From positions 1 through 8,525 of the forward strand of contig JBGUHV010000048.1 in NCBI GenBank assembly GCA_045112425.1: DNA of 8,525 nt. The letters are read 5' to 3'. A program made the position numbers and the translations under genes. Below are positions 1 to 5,429 of this stretch, piece by piece. Under the pieces are notes generated by a model that was not told the DNA's origin, did no database searches, and saw only the letters and a list, made by a program, of their open reading frames with translations. The number at the start of each line of letters is the position of its first letter. Within the stretch, counting starts at the first letter, position 1. Source of the stretch: CAG-103 sp045112425 (GTDB lineage Bacteria > Bacillota > Clostridia > Oscillospirales > Oscillospiraceae).

Positions 1-279
1 GTCGTCGACGAACAGAACGTCGCCCGGCTCGACCTCGACGAGCTCGCCGTCGAGCAGGTATTTGCCCTTGCCGGAGAGAATGTAAAACACCTCGCCGTCG
101 CCCTCGTGGCGGTGGCGGCCGACCTCATGGCCGGGCTCGAGCGCCATGAGCGAACAGACGCGGCCCTTGCCGTACATCTCGTCCGCCTTCAGGATATCCC
201 ACTTCTGCACGCAGCCCTCGCCGCCCTTGAAGTGCTCGAGGATCGTGGGCTCTGACTGAATCTTCCGTTTGAATGCCAT
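1..279 (-). CDS. Cupin-domain protein, C-terminal part beyond window edge
   Basis: The minus strand reads open from the ATG at 279-277 to base 1, giving 93 residues of a protein whose end lies off the window. Cupin motif 1 is complete: G50, H56, H58, E63 and G70 fit the G-X5-H-X-H-X4-E-X6-G pattern, so a metal-binding beta-barrel with the two His and the Glu as ligands is expected. A PGD at 85-87 fits the start of cupin motif 2, whose conserved His would lie beyond the edge. The start is supported by a GGGAGG ribosome binding site at 292-287. There is no signal peptide, so it is probably cytoplasmic. Small single-domain cupins of this shape include sugar-binding, storage-type and regulatory-type members, and the substrate cannot be named. 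It is divergent from the lipoprotein gene. I saw no convincing promoter for it on the minus strand. Confidence 0.88.
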   Translation of the reverse strand, partial: MAFKRKIQSEPTILEHFKGGEGCVQKWDILKADEMYGKGRVCSLMALEPGHEVGRHRHEGDGEVFYILSGKGKYLLDGELVEVEPGDVLFVDD

Positions 280-537
280 AACAACGCCTCCCGGCGGGGT
301 CCTGCCCCGAATATTCTTAAAAATACCACATTTCGGATAAAAACACAAGAGAGGGGGATTCGATAACGAGTAAGGTTACATAATTTCGCCTCTGCAGGCG
401 CCGAATTTGCATGAAATATTTTCTTAACAACTTTCGTTTTGAATCGAATTTCAGACATTTTTGGCGGACATTCAACCCGAAAAATGGCTGATAAAATCAA
501 TTAGTTACCATAATATTGTGAAATAATCTTTATGTTG
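280..537. other. AT-rich divergent intergenic region
   Basis: This stretch separates the cupin gene from the rightward promoter at 538. It is clearly AT-rich compared with the coding DNA on both sides, as expected of a control region serving two divergent genes. An imperfect 12-bp palindrome CATAATATTGTG lies at 509-520, 17 bases upstream of the -35 box, and could be an operator, but nothing proves it. A small CGCC/GGCG inverted repeat lies near 407-420. I see no gene; the open frame on the minus strand here lacks a good ribosome binding site and resembles no family I know. Confidence 0.5.
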
Positions 538-566
538 TTGACATTTTTCTGTCGCCATGATATGAT
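538..566 (+). promoter_or_regulatory. Sigma-A promoter of the lipoprotein gene
   Basis: TTGACA at 538-543 is a perfect -35 box and TATGAT at 561-566 is one base off the -10 consensus, with the ideal 17-base spacer. Transcription should start near 573, leaving an untranslated leader of roughly 80 bases before the ATG at 657. The near-consensus match suggests strong expression unless a repressor acts on it. Confidence 0.85.
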
Positions 567-656
567 GCAAACACATAACTATGCAACCAATTCAGGCAGA
601 GATTGCCATTCCCAAACAGACTTGTTTTTCAGGTCTCCGGAGAGGAGCATCGCCAG

Positions 657-1160
657 ATGAAATTGAATTTTAAGTTTACCACCACCGCCGCCTTTCTGAT
701 CAGCGCGCTGCTGTTTGCCGGCTGCGCGGGCAATTCCGTGCCGGAGGAGAGCATGCCTCCGGAGAGCGCCTCCCCCGCCCCGTTTTCCGACACGGACATT
801 TCCAGCGGCATCCAGACCGGCAAGGACGCCGAGGCCGCCGAGGCGCTGCTCGGCACCTGGACGCTCGACAAGGCCGAGGTCAAGGGCGAGGACGCCGAGG
901 ACTACAAGCCCGCCGAGGTGGAGATCACCCGCACCTACGTCTTCAACGAGGACGGCACCGGCTCGGTGCAGTACCCCGACTGGTCCGACACCTTTGAATA
1001 TGCCATTCAGGGCGAATACCTGACGCTCGCAATGGACAGTCAGGGCATTCTGGAGATGTATCAGGCCGCCTTTGACGAGGCCGGCGCGCTCCAGCTCGTG
1101 CGCATCAACAACGACGGCTCGCTGCAGGATCTGCGCGAAACGTTCGCGCACGCGGAATAA
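657..1160 (+). CDS. Small secreted lipoprotein, lipocalin-like domain
   Basis: This encodes 167 residues. A lysine-containing N terminus (K2, K6) is followed by a hydrophobic segment (11-21) and the lipobox LFAGC, so signal peptidase II should cleave before C23 and leave a lipid-anchored protein outside the membrane. An acidic, Pro/Ser-rich linker (about 24-55) leads to a compact domain starting LLGTW (64-68), then VFNEDGTGS (95-103) and FEYAIQGEYL (113-122). The GxW start and the DG-turn strand repeat are typical of lipocalin-like barrels, but this is fold-level inference. The ATG at 657 is preferred over an in-frame TTG at 603 because GGAGAGGAG lies at 639-647 and because the lipoprotein signal then begins at residue 1. 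The gene stands alone, with its own promoter and terminator. Ligand and role are unknown. Confidence 0.85.
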   Translation: MKLNFKFTTTAAFLISALLFAGCAGNSVPEESMPPESASPAPFSDTDISSGIQTGKDAEAAEALLGTWTLDKAEVKGEDAEDYKPAEVEITRTYVFNEDGTGSVQYPDWSDTFEYAIQGEYLTLAMDSQGILEMYQAAFDEAGALQLVRINNDGSLQDLRETFAHAE

Positions 1161-1174
1161 CGCGGAAGCATCGC

Positions 1175-1207
1175 AGCTCCGGCATCTGCCGGAGCTGTTT
1201 TTTGTTT
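1175..1207 (+). terminator. Intrinsic terminator after lipoprotein gene
   Basis: AGCTCCGGC at 1175-1183 pairs with GCCGGAGCT at 1188-1196 around a four-base ATCT loop. A T-rich run follows at 1198-1207. It begins 14 bases after the lipoprotein stop codon. Confidence 0.9.
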
Positions 1208-1234
1208 GACTTTTTCCATTCTTTCCCTTAAAAT
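1206..1234 (+). promoter_or_regulatory. Sigma-A promoter of the 102-residue protein gene
   Basis: TTGACT at 1206-1211 and TAAAAT at 1229-1234 are separated by 17 bases. The -35 box overlaps the T-tract of the preceding terminator, so the two units are packed tightly but transcribed separately. Transcription should start near 1241. Confidence 0.75.
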
Positions 1235-1274
1235 ATGACCGATCCAAACCAGAAAGAAACGAGGCGTTTTGCAT

Positions 1275-1583
1275 ATGGGTCTGTTCGGCAATCGCGCAGC
1301 CATTCGGGAGCTGATGCGCGTAAAGAGTGTGCGAATTTGGCAGCACTACTTCCCCACCAACAAGATCATGGAGATTCCCTGGGAAGCCACTGTGGTGAAA
1401 AACAACAGCAGCATGGTGACCATCGTGCTCGAAAACAGCTGGTTTTTCAAAAACGAGATGCGCTTTGACTATGACGGCGCCATGCTCGTGCTGGACGACG
1501 GCTCCGAAATTCCGCTGAACACCTATCGCTACGCCATTGAGGGCGACGGCGACGAGCTGCTTTTCATCCGCATCAAGCCATGA
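1275..1583 (+). CDS. Small protein of unknown function (102 residues)
   Basis: I do not recognise the family. The protein begins MGLFGNRAAIRELM, an amphipathic helix-like start, followed by alternating hydrophobic strands (about 36-58 and 62-75) and ends YAIEGDGDELLFIRIKP. There is no signal peptide or membrane segment, so it is probably cytoplasmic. The last third (FDYDGAM at 64-70, then YAIEGDGDELLFI) resembles the end of the lipocalin-like domain of the lipoprotein just upstream (VFNEDGTG ... YAIQGEYLTL). This hints at a shared beta-barrel plan or an old duplication but is too short to prove it. The ATG at 1275 is chosen because GAGG lies at 1261-1264, ten bases upstream; an in-frame TTG at 1269 sits too close to that site. 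It is a single-gene unit with its own promoter and terminator. Confidence 0.75.
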   Translation: MGLFGNRAAIRELMRVKSVRIWQHYFPTNKIMEIPWEATVVKNNSSMVTIVLENSWFFKNEMRFDYDGAMLVLDDGSEIPLNTYRYAIEGDGDELLFIRIKP

Positions 1584-1588
1584 CATTC

Positions 1589-1630
1589 CCGCTCCGGCAG
1601 TCTGAGACCTGCCGGGGCGGATTTTTTGCT
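1589..1630 (+). terminator. Intrinsic terminator after the 102-residue protein gene
   Basis: A 12-bp stem, 1589-1600 with 1609-1620, with one G-T pair, closes an eight-base loop and is followed by six T residues at 1622-1627. It begins six bases after the stop codon. Confidence 0.9.
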
Positions 1631-1658
1631 TGCGCCGTATGGGCGCCGGCGGTATAAT
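1630..1658 (+). promoter_or_regulatory. Promoter of the fumarase-malic enzyme operon
   Basis: TATAAT at 1653-1658 is a perfect -10 box. With a 17-base spacer the -35 would be TTGCGC at 1630-1635, which matches only the first three consensus bases, so an activator could be involved or expression may be moderate. Transcription should start near 1665, about 29 bases before the fumC ATG. Confidence 0.7.
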
Positions 1659-1693
1659 ACCATCGTATTTCAGACAGAAATGAGGTTCGGGAT

Positions 1694-3067
1694 ATGGAAT
1701 ATCGCATGGAGCATGACACGATGGGCGAGATCGCCGTGGAGGCGGACAAGCTCTGGGGCGCGCAGACGCAGCGCAGCTTTGAAAATTTCCGCATCGGCTC
1801 GGAGAAGATGCCGCTGCCGGTAATCTACGCGCTCGCCGCCGTGAAGGAGGCCGCCGCGAGCGTGAACGAACGGCTCGGCACCGTCGACGCAAAGCGCGCC
1901 GGCGCCATCCGCGAGGCCTGCCGGGAGATCCGCGCCGGACGATGGGATGAGCAGTTCCCGCTCGCCGTGTGGCAGACGGGCAGCGGCACGCAGACGAACA
2001 TGAACGTGAACGAGGTCGTCGCCCACCGGGCAAACGAGATTCTGGGCGAGCCGCTCGTGCACCCGAACGACCATGTGAACCGCTCGCAGAGCTCGAACGA
2101 CGTCTACCCCGCCGCCATGCACATTGCGGCGACGATTGCGATCAAGGAGTGGGTGCTCCCCGCACTCTGGCGGCTGGAGGAGACCTTCCGGAAGCTGAGC
2201 GAGGAGAACGCCGACGTGGTGAAGATCGGCAGGACGCACCTGCAGGATGCGACGCCGCTGACGCTCGGGCAGGAGATCTCCGGCTGGGCGAGCATGCTCG
2301 ATCACGCGGCGGACTACCTGCTCGCGGCGCTGCCCGGGCTCTCGGAGCTCGCCCTCGGCGGCACCGCCGTCGGCACCGGGCTGAACGCCCCCGCCGCCTT
2401 CGGCGAGGAGGTGGCAAAGGAGCTCAGCGAGCTGCTGGGGCAGGACTTCGTCACCGCGCCGAACAAGTTCCACGCGCTCACGAGCAAGGACGCCGTGGCC
2501 TTCGCGCACGGCGCTCTCAAGGCGCTCGCGGCGGATCTGATGAAGATCGCAAACGACGTGCGCTTCCTCGCCTCCGGCCCCCGCTGCGGGCTGGGCGAGC
2601 TGCGCATCCCGGAGAACGAGCCGGGCTCCTCGATCATGCCGGGCAAGGTGAACCCCACGCAGTGCGAGGCTCTCACGATGGTGGCCGTGCAGGTGATGGG
2701 AAACGATGCGGCCATCGGCTTTGCCGCCTCGCAGGGCAACTTTGAGCTGAACGTGTATATGCCCGTGATCCTCTATAACTTCCTGCAGTCGGCACGCCTG
2801 CTTGCCGACGCGATGGACTCCTTCAACCGCAACTGCGCGGCCGGCATCGAGGCCAACCGCAGCGTGATCGACCGGCATCTGCGCGACTCGCTCATGCTCG
2901 TGACGGCGCTGAACGTGCACATCGGCTATGAAAACGCCGCGAAGATCGCAAAATACGCGCACAGGAACGGTCTGACCCTGCGCGAGGCGGCAAAAGCGCT
3001 CGCGCTCGTGACGGAGGAAGAATTTGACGCGTGGGTGAAGCCGGAGAACATGGTAAAGCCCCTCTGA
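1694..3067 (+). CDS. fumC: Class II fumarate hydratase
   Basis: The enzyme interconverts fumarate and L-malate in the cytoplasm. Class II fumarases are homotetramers that need no iron-sulfur cluster. The 457 residues match the usual FumC length. Landmarks in order: the N-terminal DKLWGAQTQRS (18-28); the substrate loop TGSGTQTNMN (95-104); HPND (123-126), which forms the second anion site in FumC; SSNDVYP (133-139); GRTHLQDATPLT (179-190) with catalytic H182; and the signature GSSIMPGKVNP (311-321) with catalytic S313 plus K318 and N320. All are intact, so it should be active. Aspartase and argininosuccinate lyase share the superfamily, but the N-terminal and HPND motifs favour fumarase. The ATG at 1694 has GAGG at 1682-1685. 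It is the first gene of a three-gene unit; the malic enzyme follows after 14 bases. The coding strand is GC-rich (70% over 2401-2460 by my count). Confidence 0.97.
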   Translation: MEYRMEHDTMGEIAVEADKLWGAQTQRSFENFRIGSEKMPLPVIYALAAVKEAAASVNERLGTVDAKRAGAIREACREIRAGRWDEQFPLAVWQTGSGTQTNMNVNEVVAHRANEILGEPLVHPNDHVNRSQSSNDVYPAAMHIAATIAIKEWVLPALWRLEETFRKLSEENADVVKIGRTHLQDATPLTLGQEISGWASMLDHAADYLLAALPGLSELALGGTAVGTGLNAPAAFGEEVAKELSELLGQDFVTAPNKFHALTSKDAVAFAHGALKALAADLMKIANDVRFLASGPRCGLGELRIPENEPGSSIMPGKVNPTQCEALTMVAVQVMGNDAAIGFAASQGNFELNVYMPVILYNFLQSARLLADAMDSFNRNCAAGIEANRSVIDRHLRDSLMLVTALNVHIGYENAAKIAKYAHRNGLTLREAAKALALVTEEEFDAWVKPENMVKPL

Positions 3068-3081
3068 GAAAGGACAAAAAG

Positions 3082-4254
3082 ATGGACTATGCAAAGGAAT
3101 CCCTGCGCCTGCACGGCGAGTGGCAGGGCAAGATCGAAGTGGTATCGAAGGTGCCGGTGCAGACGAAGGAGGATCTCTCCCTCGCCTACACGCCCGGTGT
3201 GGCGGCGCCGTGTCTCGAGATCCAGAAGGACCCCGAAAAGAGCTACACGCTCACGCGGCGGCACAATCTCTGCGCCGTGATCACGGACGGCTCCGCCGTG
3301 CTGGGGCTCGGCGATATCGGCCCCGAGGCGGGCATGCCCGTGATGGAGGGAAAGTGCGTGCTCTTTAAGTCCTTCGCGGACGTGGACGCTTTCCCCCTCT
3401 GCATCAAGACGAAGGACGTGGACGAGTTCGTTCGCACGGTGTATCTGCTCTCGGGCAGCTTCGGCGGCGTGAATCTCGAGGACATCGCGGCGCCCCGCTG
3501 CTTCGAGATCGAGCGCAAGCTCAAGGAGCTGTGCGACATTCCGATTTTCCACGACGACCAGCACGGCACGGCGGTGATCACGCTCGCCGGGCTCACGAAC
3601 GCGCTGAAGGTCGTCGGCAAGGAGAAGGAAGCCGTGCGCGTCGTCGTCTCCGGCGCGGGCGCGGCGGCGATCAGCATCACGAAGCTGCTGCTCTCGGCGG
3701 GCTTCAAAGACGTGACGCTTTGCGACTCGAAGGGCGCGATCTGGGCCGGACGCGAGGGGCTCAACTGGATCAAGGAGGAGATGGCCGCGATCACGAACCC
3801 GCAGAAGCTGCAGGGCAGGCTCGCCGACGTGCTCCCCGGCGCGGACGTGTTCATCGGCGTGAGCCGACCCGGCCTGCTGACGCAGGAGATGGTCTCCACG
3901 ATGGCGAAGGACGCGATCGTCTTTGCCTGCGCGAACCCGACGCCGGAGATCTTCCCCGACGAGGCGAAGGCCGGCGGCGCGGCGGTGGTCTCCACGGGCC
4001 GGAGCGACTATCCCAACCAGATCAACAACGTGCTCGCCTTCCCCGGCATTTTCCGCGGCGCGTTTGACGTGCGCGCGAGCGACATCAACGAGGAGATGAA
4101 GATGGCGGCGGCCGAGGCGCTGGCCGGTCTCATCGCGCCGGAGGAGCTCTCGGCGGACTACATCATCCCGAAGGCGTTTGATCCCCGCGTCGGCCCCGCC
4201 GTGGCAAAAGCCGTGGCCGAGGCGGCGCGGCGCACGGGCGTGGCGAGGATCTGA
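3082..4254 (+). CDS. NAD(P)-dependent malic enzyme (short bacterial type)
   Basis: This enzyme oxidatively decarboxylates L-malate to pyruvate and CO2, reducing NAD or NADP, with Mg or Mn. Its 390 residues fit the compact bacterial form rather than the long eukaryotic form or the MaeB fusions with a phosphotransacetylase-like tail. Motifs: SLAYTPGVA (33-41) with the general-acid Y36; GMPVMEGK (84-91) with K91, aligning with the catalytic lysine; NLEDI (131-135) with metal ligands E133 and D134; HDDQHGTA (157-164) with the third metal aspartate; and the dinucleotide loop GAGAAA (191-196), with D215 at the end of the second strand of that fold. ANPTPEI (284-290) and NNVLAFPG (315-322) are also typical. 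Cofactor preference cannot be decided by eye. The ATG at 3082 has AGAAAGGA at 3067-3073. It lies 14 bases after fumC, so it should act on FumC's product. Confidence 0.96.
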   Translation: MDYAKESLRLHGEWQGKIEVVSKVPVQTKEDLSLAYTPGVAAPCLEIQKDPEKSYTLTRRHNLCAVITDGSAVLGLGDIGPEAGMPVMEGKCVLFKSFADVDAFPLCIKTKDVDEFVRTVYLLSGSFGGVNLEDIAAPRCFEIERKLKELCDIPIFHDDQHGTAVITLAGLTNALKVVGKEKEAVRVVVSGAGAAAISITKLLLSAGFKDVTLCDSKGAIWAGREGLNWIKEEMAAITNPQKLQGRLADVLPGADVFIGVSRPGLLTQEMVSTMAKDAIVFACANPTPEIFPDEAKAGGAAVVSTGRSDYPNQINNVLAFPGIFRGAFDVRASDINEEMKMAAAEALAGLIAPEELSADYIIPKAFDPRVGPAVAKAVAEAARRTGVARI

Positions 4255-4255
4255 G

Positions 4256-4885
4256 ATGCGACGCGCTTTTGCAGCGGCGGTGAACTTTCTGATCGCCGTC
4301 ATCACGCTCTGGTGCTGGATCTCGATCCTCATCGCGGTGACGGATATGGGCAGCCCCCTCATGGCGGGCGGGCTCTACAGCCTGAAGTTTTTCACCACGC
4401 TCTCGAATCTCTTCAACGGCGCGGCCTGCGCCGCAACCTGCATCGTACTCCTGCTCGGCAAAACGCCCTCGCAGGAGCTGCGGACCTGGAAGCTCGCCGG
4501 AACCGCTGCCGTGGGGCTCACGTTTCTGACCGTGATGGTCTTTCTCGGCCCGGTCTTCGGCTACGGCGGGATGTTCCTCGGCACGAACTTCTGGTATCAT
4601 CTGGCGCTGCCGGTGATGAGCATGCTCTGCTTCGTGACGCTCGAGCGGGATGTGATCCTTCCCTTCCGAAAGACGTTCTGGGCGGTGGTGCCGATGCTGC
4701 TCTACAGCGCGGGCTATCTCGGCAACATCCTGATTCAGGGTCCGGGCGAGTGGCCGGATCGGCATGATTTCTACGGCTTTCTCCTCTGGGGCTGGCCGGT
4801 CGGCATTGCGATTGCCTGCGGGCTCGTCGTGCTGATCTGGGTGCTGGCGGTTGTATTGAGAAAGCTCAACGGAACAACAAAATAA
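4256..4885 (+). CDS. Six-helix membrane protein, possibly Pr6Pr/YwaF-like
   Basis: This encodes 209 residues with about six hydrophobic segments (roughly 8-28, 46-68, 79-100, 111-130, 141-161 and 181-202), so it is an integral inner-membrane protein. KFFTTLSN (44-51) before the second helix and WYHLALPVMSM (113-123) in the fourth resemble the F-T-x-x-S-N and H-x-x-x-P patterns I associate with bacterial Pr6Pr/YwaF-type proteins of unknown function. That assignment is from memory and tentative. The ATG at 4256 begins one base after the malic enzyme TGA (TGAGATG) and has GAGGA at 4245-4249 inside the upstream gene, so the two are probably translationally coupled. A carboxylate transporter role would suit the operon, but the protein is too small and lacks any transporter motif I can see. 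Confidence 0.82.
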   Translation: MRRAFAAAVNFLIAVITLWCWISILIAVTDMGSPLMAGGLYSLKFFTTLSNLFNGAACAATCIVLLLGKTPSQELRTWKLAGTAAVGLTFLTVMVFLGPVFGYGGMFLGTNFWYHLALPVMSMLCFVTLERDVILPFRKTFWAVVPMLLYSAGYLGNILIQGPGEWPDRHDFYGFLLWGWPVGIAIACGLVVLIWVLAVVLRKLNGTTK

Positions 4886-4908
4886 AAGAGTGAAGCTTGG
4901 AGAGTGGA

Positions 4909-4942
4909 GAATGGAGATTTCGTTCCCTCCAACGCTCCATTC
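4909..4942. repeat. Small inverted repeat in the operon 3' region
   Basis: GAATGGAG at 4909-4916 is complementary to CTCCATTC at 4935-4942, with an 18-base loop. The purine-rich run before it (GGAGAGTGGAGAATGGAG, 4899-4916) is internally repetitive. No T-tract follows, so this is not a terminator by itself. It may be a remnant of an intergenic repeat or a 3' stabilising hairpin. Confidence 0.5.
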
Positions 4943-4953
4943 CGTAAGAAGCA

Positions 4954-4986
4954 AAAAGGGCTGCTGCAAATTGCAGCAGTCCTTTT
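4954..4986 (+). terminator. Probable terminator of the fumC operon
   Basis: CTGCTGC at 4961-4967 pairs with GCAGCAG at 4973-4979. The stem extends through a G-T pair to AAAAGG/CCTTTT, giving about 14 bp from 4954 to 4986. The T-run has only four residues and is part of the stem, so on the plus strand it is weaker than the other terminators. The symmetry lets it work in either direction. It lies about 70 bases after the membrane protein stop. Confidence 0.65.
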
Positions 4987-5010
4987 GAATTGATCCGCGC
5001 AGAAAAAACA

Positions 5011-5141
5011 TGTCATTCTGAGCGCAACGAAGTGGAGTCGAAGAATCCTGGCAGAGCAGTTGGATAGAAACTGGCCGTTCTGTTTTGCTGCCATGCCAAG
5101 ATCCTTCGACTCCGCGCTGCCGCGCTCCGCTCAGGATGACA
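5011..5141. repeat. Long-hairpin intergenic repeat of about 131 bp
   Basis: The ends TGTCATTCTGAGCG (5011-5024) and CGCTCAGGATGACA (5128-5141) are complementary with one mismatch. An inner pair, 5034-5053 and 5094-5113, is complementary at 18 of 20 positions. The right arm carries a short extra CG-rich stretch (CGCTGCCGCGCTC) that the left arm lacks. Together they form a long imperfect hairpin with a roughly 40-base centre. Sequences starting TGTCATTCTGAGCG and TGTCATCCTGAGCG are familiar to me as dispersed repeats in bacterial genomes. No open frame here encodes a transposase, so if mobile it is non-autonomous. Confidence 0.8.
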
Positions 5142-5173
5142 AGGTTTTGGCCGCATATCATCAAAACAGAGTC

Positions 5174-5197
5174 GGGCATGTGTTTTGCAGCATGCCC
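5174..5197. repeat. Seven-bp perfect inverted repeat upstream of the ligase promoter
   Basis: GGGCATG at 5174-5180 is complementary to CATGCCC at 5191-5197, with a ten-base centre. It ends 11 bases upstream of the -35 box at 5209. It has no T-tract, so it may be a protein-binding site or just a hairpin. Confidence 0.45.
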
Positions 5198-5208
5198 TAT
5201 ATTCATAA

Positions 5209-5237
5209 TTGATATTTTCGCCCAACCATGGTAAACT
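5209..5237 (+). promoter_or_regulatory. Sigma-A-type promoter of the ligase leader
   Basis: TTGATA at 5209-5214 and TAAACT at 5232-5237 are separated by exactly 17 bases. Transcription would start near 5243-5245, at the first bases of the 118-nt inverted repeat, leaving a leader of about 185 bases before the ligase ATG. The boxes are good but not perfect. Confidence 0.65.
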
Positions 5238-5242
5238 GAAGG

Positions 5243-5360
5243 TGCGACACAACTTCATATATTGTGATGTTCACACAACCAGAAAGTGTGCATTTTTCCC
5301 TTTGGTAAAAATGCATGCTCTATTTCGCATACTTTCTGGGTGTGTTGAAGTTGTGTCGCA
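5243..5360 (+). ncRNA. Highly structured leader element (nested inverted repeat)
   Basis: TGCGACACAACTTCA at 5243-5257 is perfectly complementary to TGAAGTTGTGTCGCA at 5346-5360 (15 bp). Inside, CACAC 5272-5276 pairs with GTGTG 5340-5344. After a two-base AA bulge, CCAGAAAGTGTGC (5279-5291) pairs with 5327-5339 with one G-T pair. The apical part holds a further ATTTTT/AAAAAT pairing (5292-5297 with 5307-5312). Nearly the whole segment therefore folds into one branched hairpin at the start of the predicted transcript. I recognise no T-box, SAM, TPP, FMN or other common riboswitch signature. It could be a new regulatory RNA, or a small MITE-like repeat inserted upstream of the ligase. Confidence 0.6.
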
Positions 5361-5401
5361 GCAATCGGAGCTTGCGTTTTTCGTGCGCGGCTTCGGCTGC
5401 G
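5357..5401 (+). promoter_or_regulatory. Candidate antiterminator hairpin
   Basis: CGCAGC 5357-5362 pairs with GCTGCG 5396-5401. After an AAT bulge, CGGAGC 5366-5371 pairs with GCTTCG 5390-5395 (one G-T), then T5372-G5389. After a T bulge, GCG 5374-5376 pairs with CGC 5386-5388. This gives 16 pairs closing a nine-base loop. It uses bases 5386-5401 of the downstream terminator and bases 5357-5360 of the upstream inverted repeat, so it competes with both. The folding was done by hand, and the GC-rich, partly self-complementary sequence could give such a pairing by chance. Confidence 0.45.
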
Positions 5402-5413
5402 CACTTTTTGTTT
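5383..5413 (+). terminator. UUCG-capped terminator just before the ligase RBS
   Basis: GTGCGCGGC 5383-5391 pairs with GCTGCGCAC 5396-5404 (nine pairs, one G-T) around a TTCG tetraloop closed by C-G, an exceptionally stable cap. TTTTTGTTT follows at 5405-5413. It ends four bases before the GGAGGA ribosome binding site (5417-5422), so it lies between the predicted promoter and the coding region. It either attenuates the ligase gene or ends an independent short RNA of about 170 nt. Confidence 0.8.
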
Positions 5414-5429
5414 ACCGGAGGAAACAGGA

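Noticed and set aside
300..500. Minus-strand promoter for the cupin gene
   Set aside because: AT-rich sequence offers several weak -10 candidates, but none pairs with a credible -35 at a proper distance.
579..2033. Long minus-strand open frame across the lipoprotein, the 102-residue gene and the start of fumC
   Set aside because: It runs through two intrinsic terminators and three promoters of the plus strand, is very Arg-rich and low in complexity at one end, and resembles no known protein.
1670..3094. Long minus-strand open frame opposite fumC
   Set aside because: It is antisense to a complete fumarase with all catalytic motifs. GC-rich codons make stop-free antisense frames common, and its His/Arg-rich product resembles no protein family.
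2926..4362. Long minus-strand open frame opposite malic enzyme
   Set aside because: Same reasoning: it is an antisense shadow of a well-supported gene, spans two plus-strand genes and has no plausible start site.
5013..5258. Minus-strand frames across the 131-bp repeat
   Set aside because: The translation is of repeat arms only, with no ribosome binding site or recognisable domain.
5243..5413. T-box or another standard riboswitch
   Set aside because: I found no T-box GGUGG-type antiterminator sequence and no recognisable specifier arrangement, and no SAM, TPP, FMN, lysine or cobalamin signature. Absence by eye is not proof.
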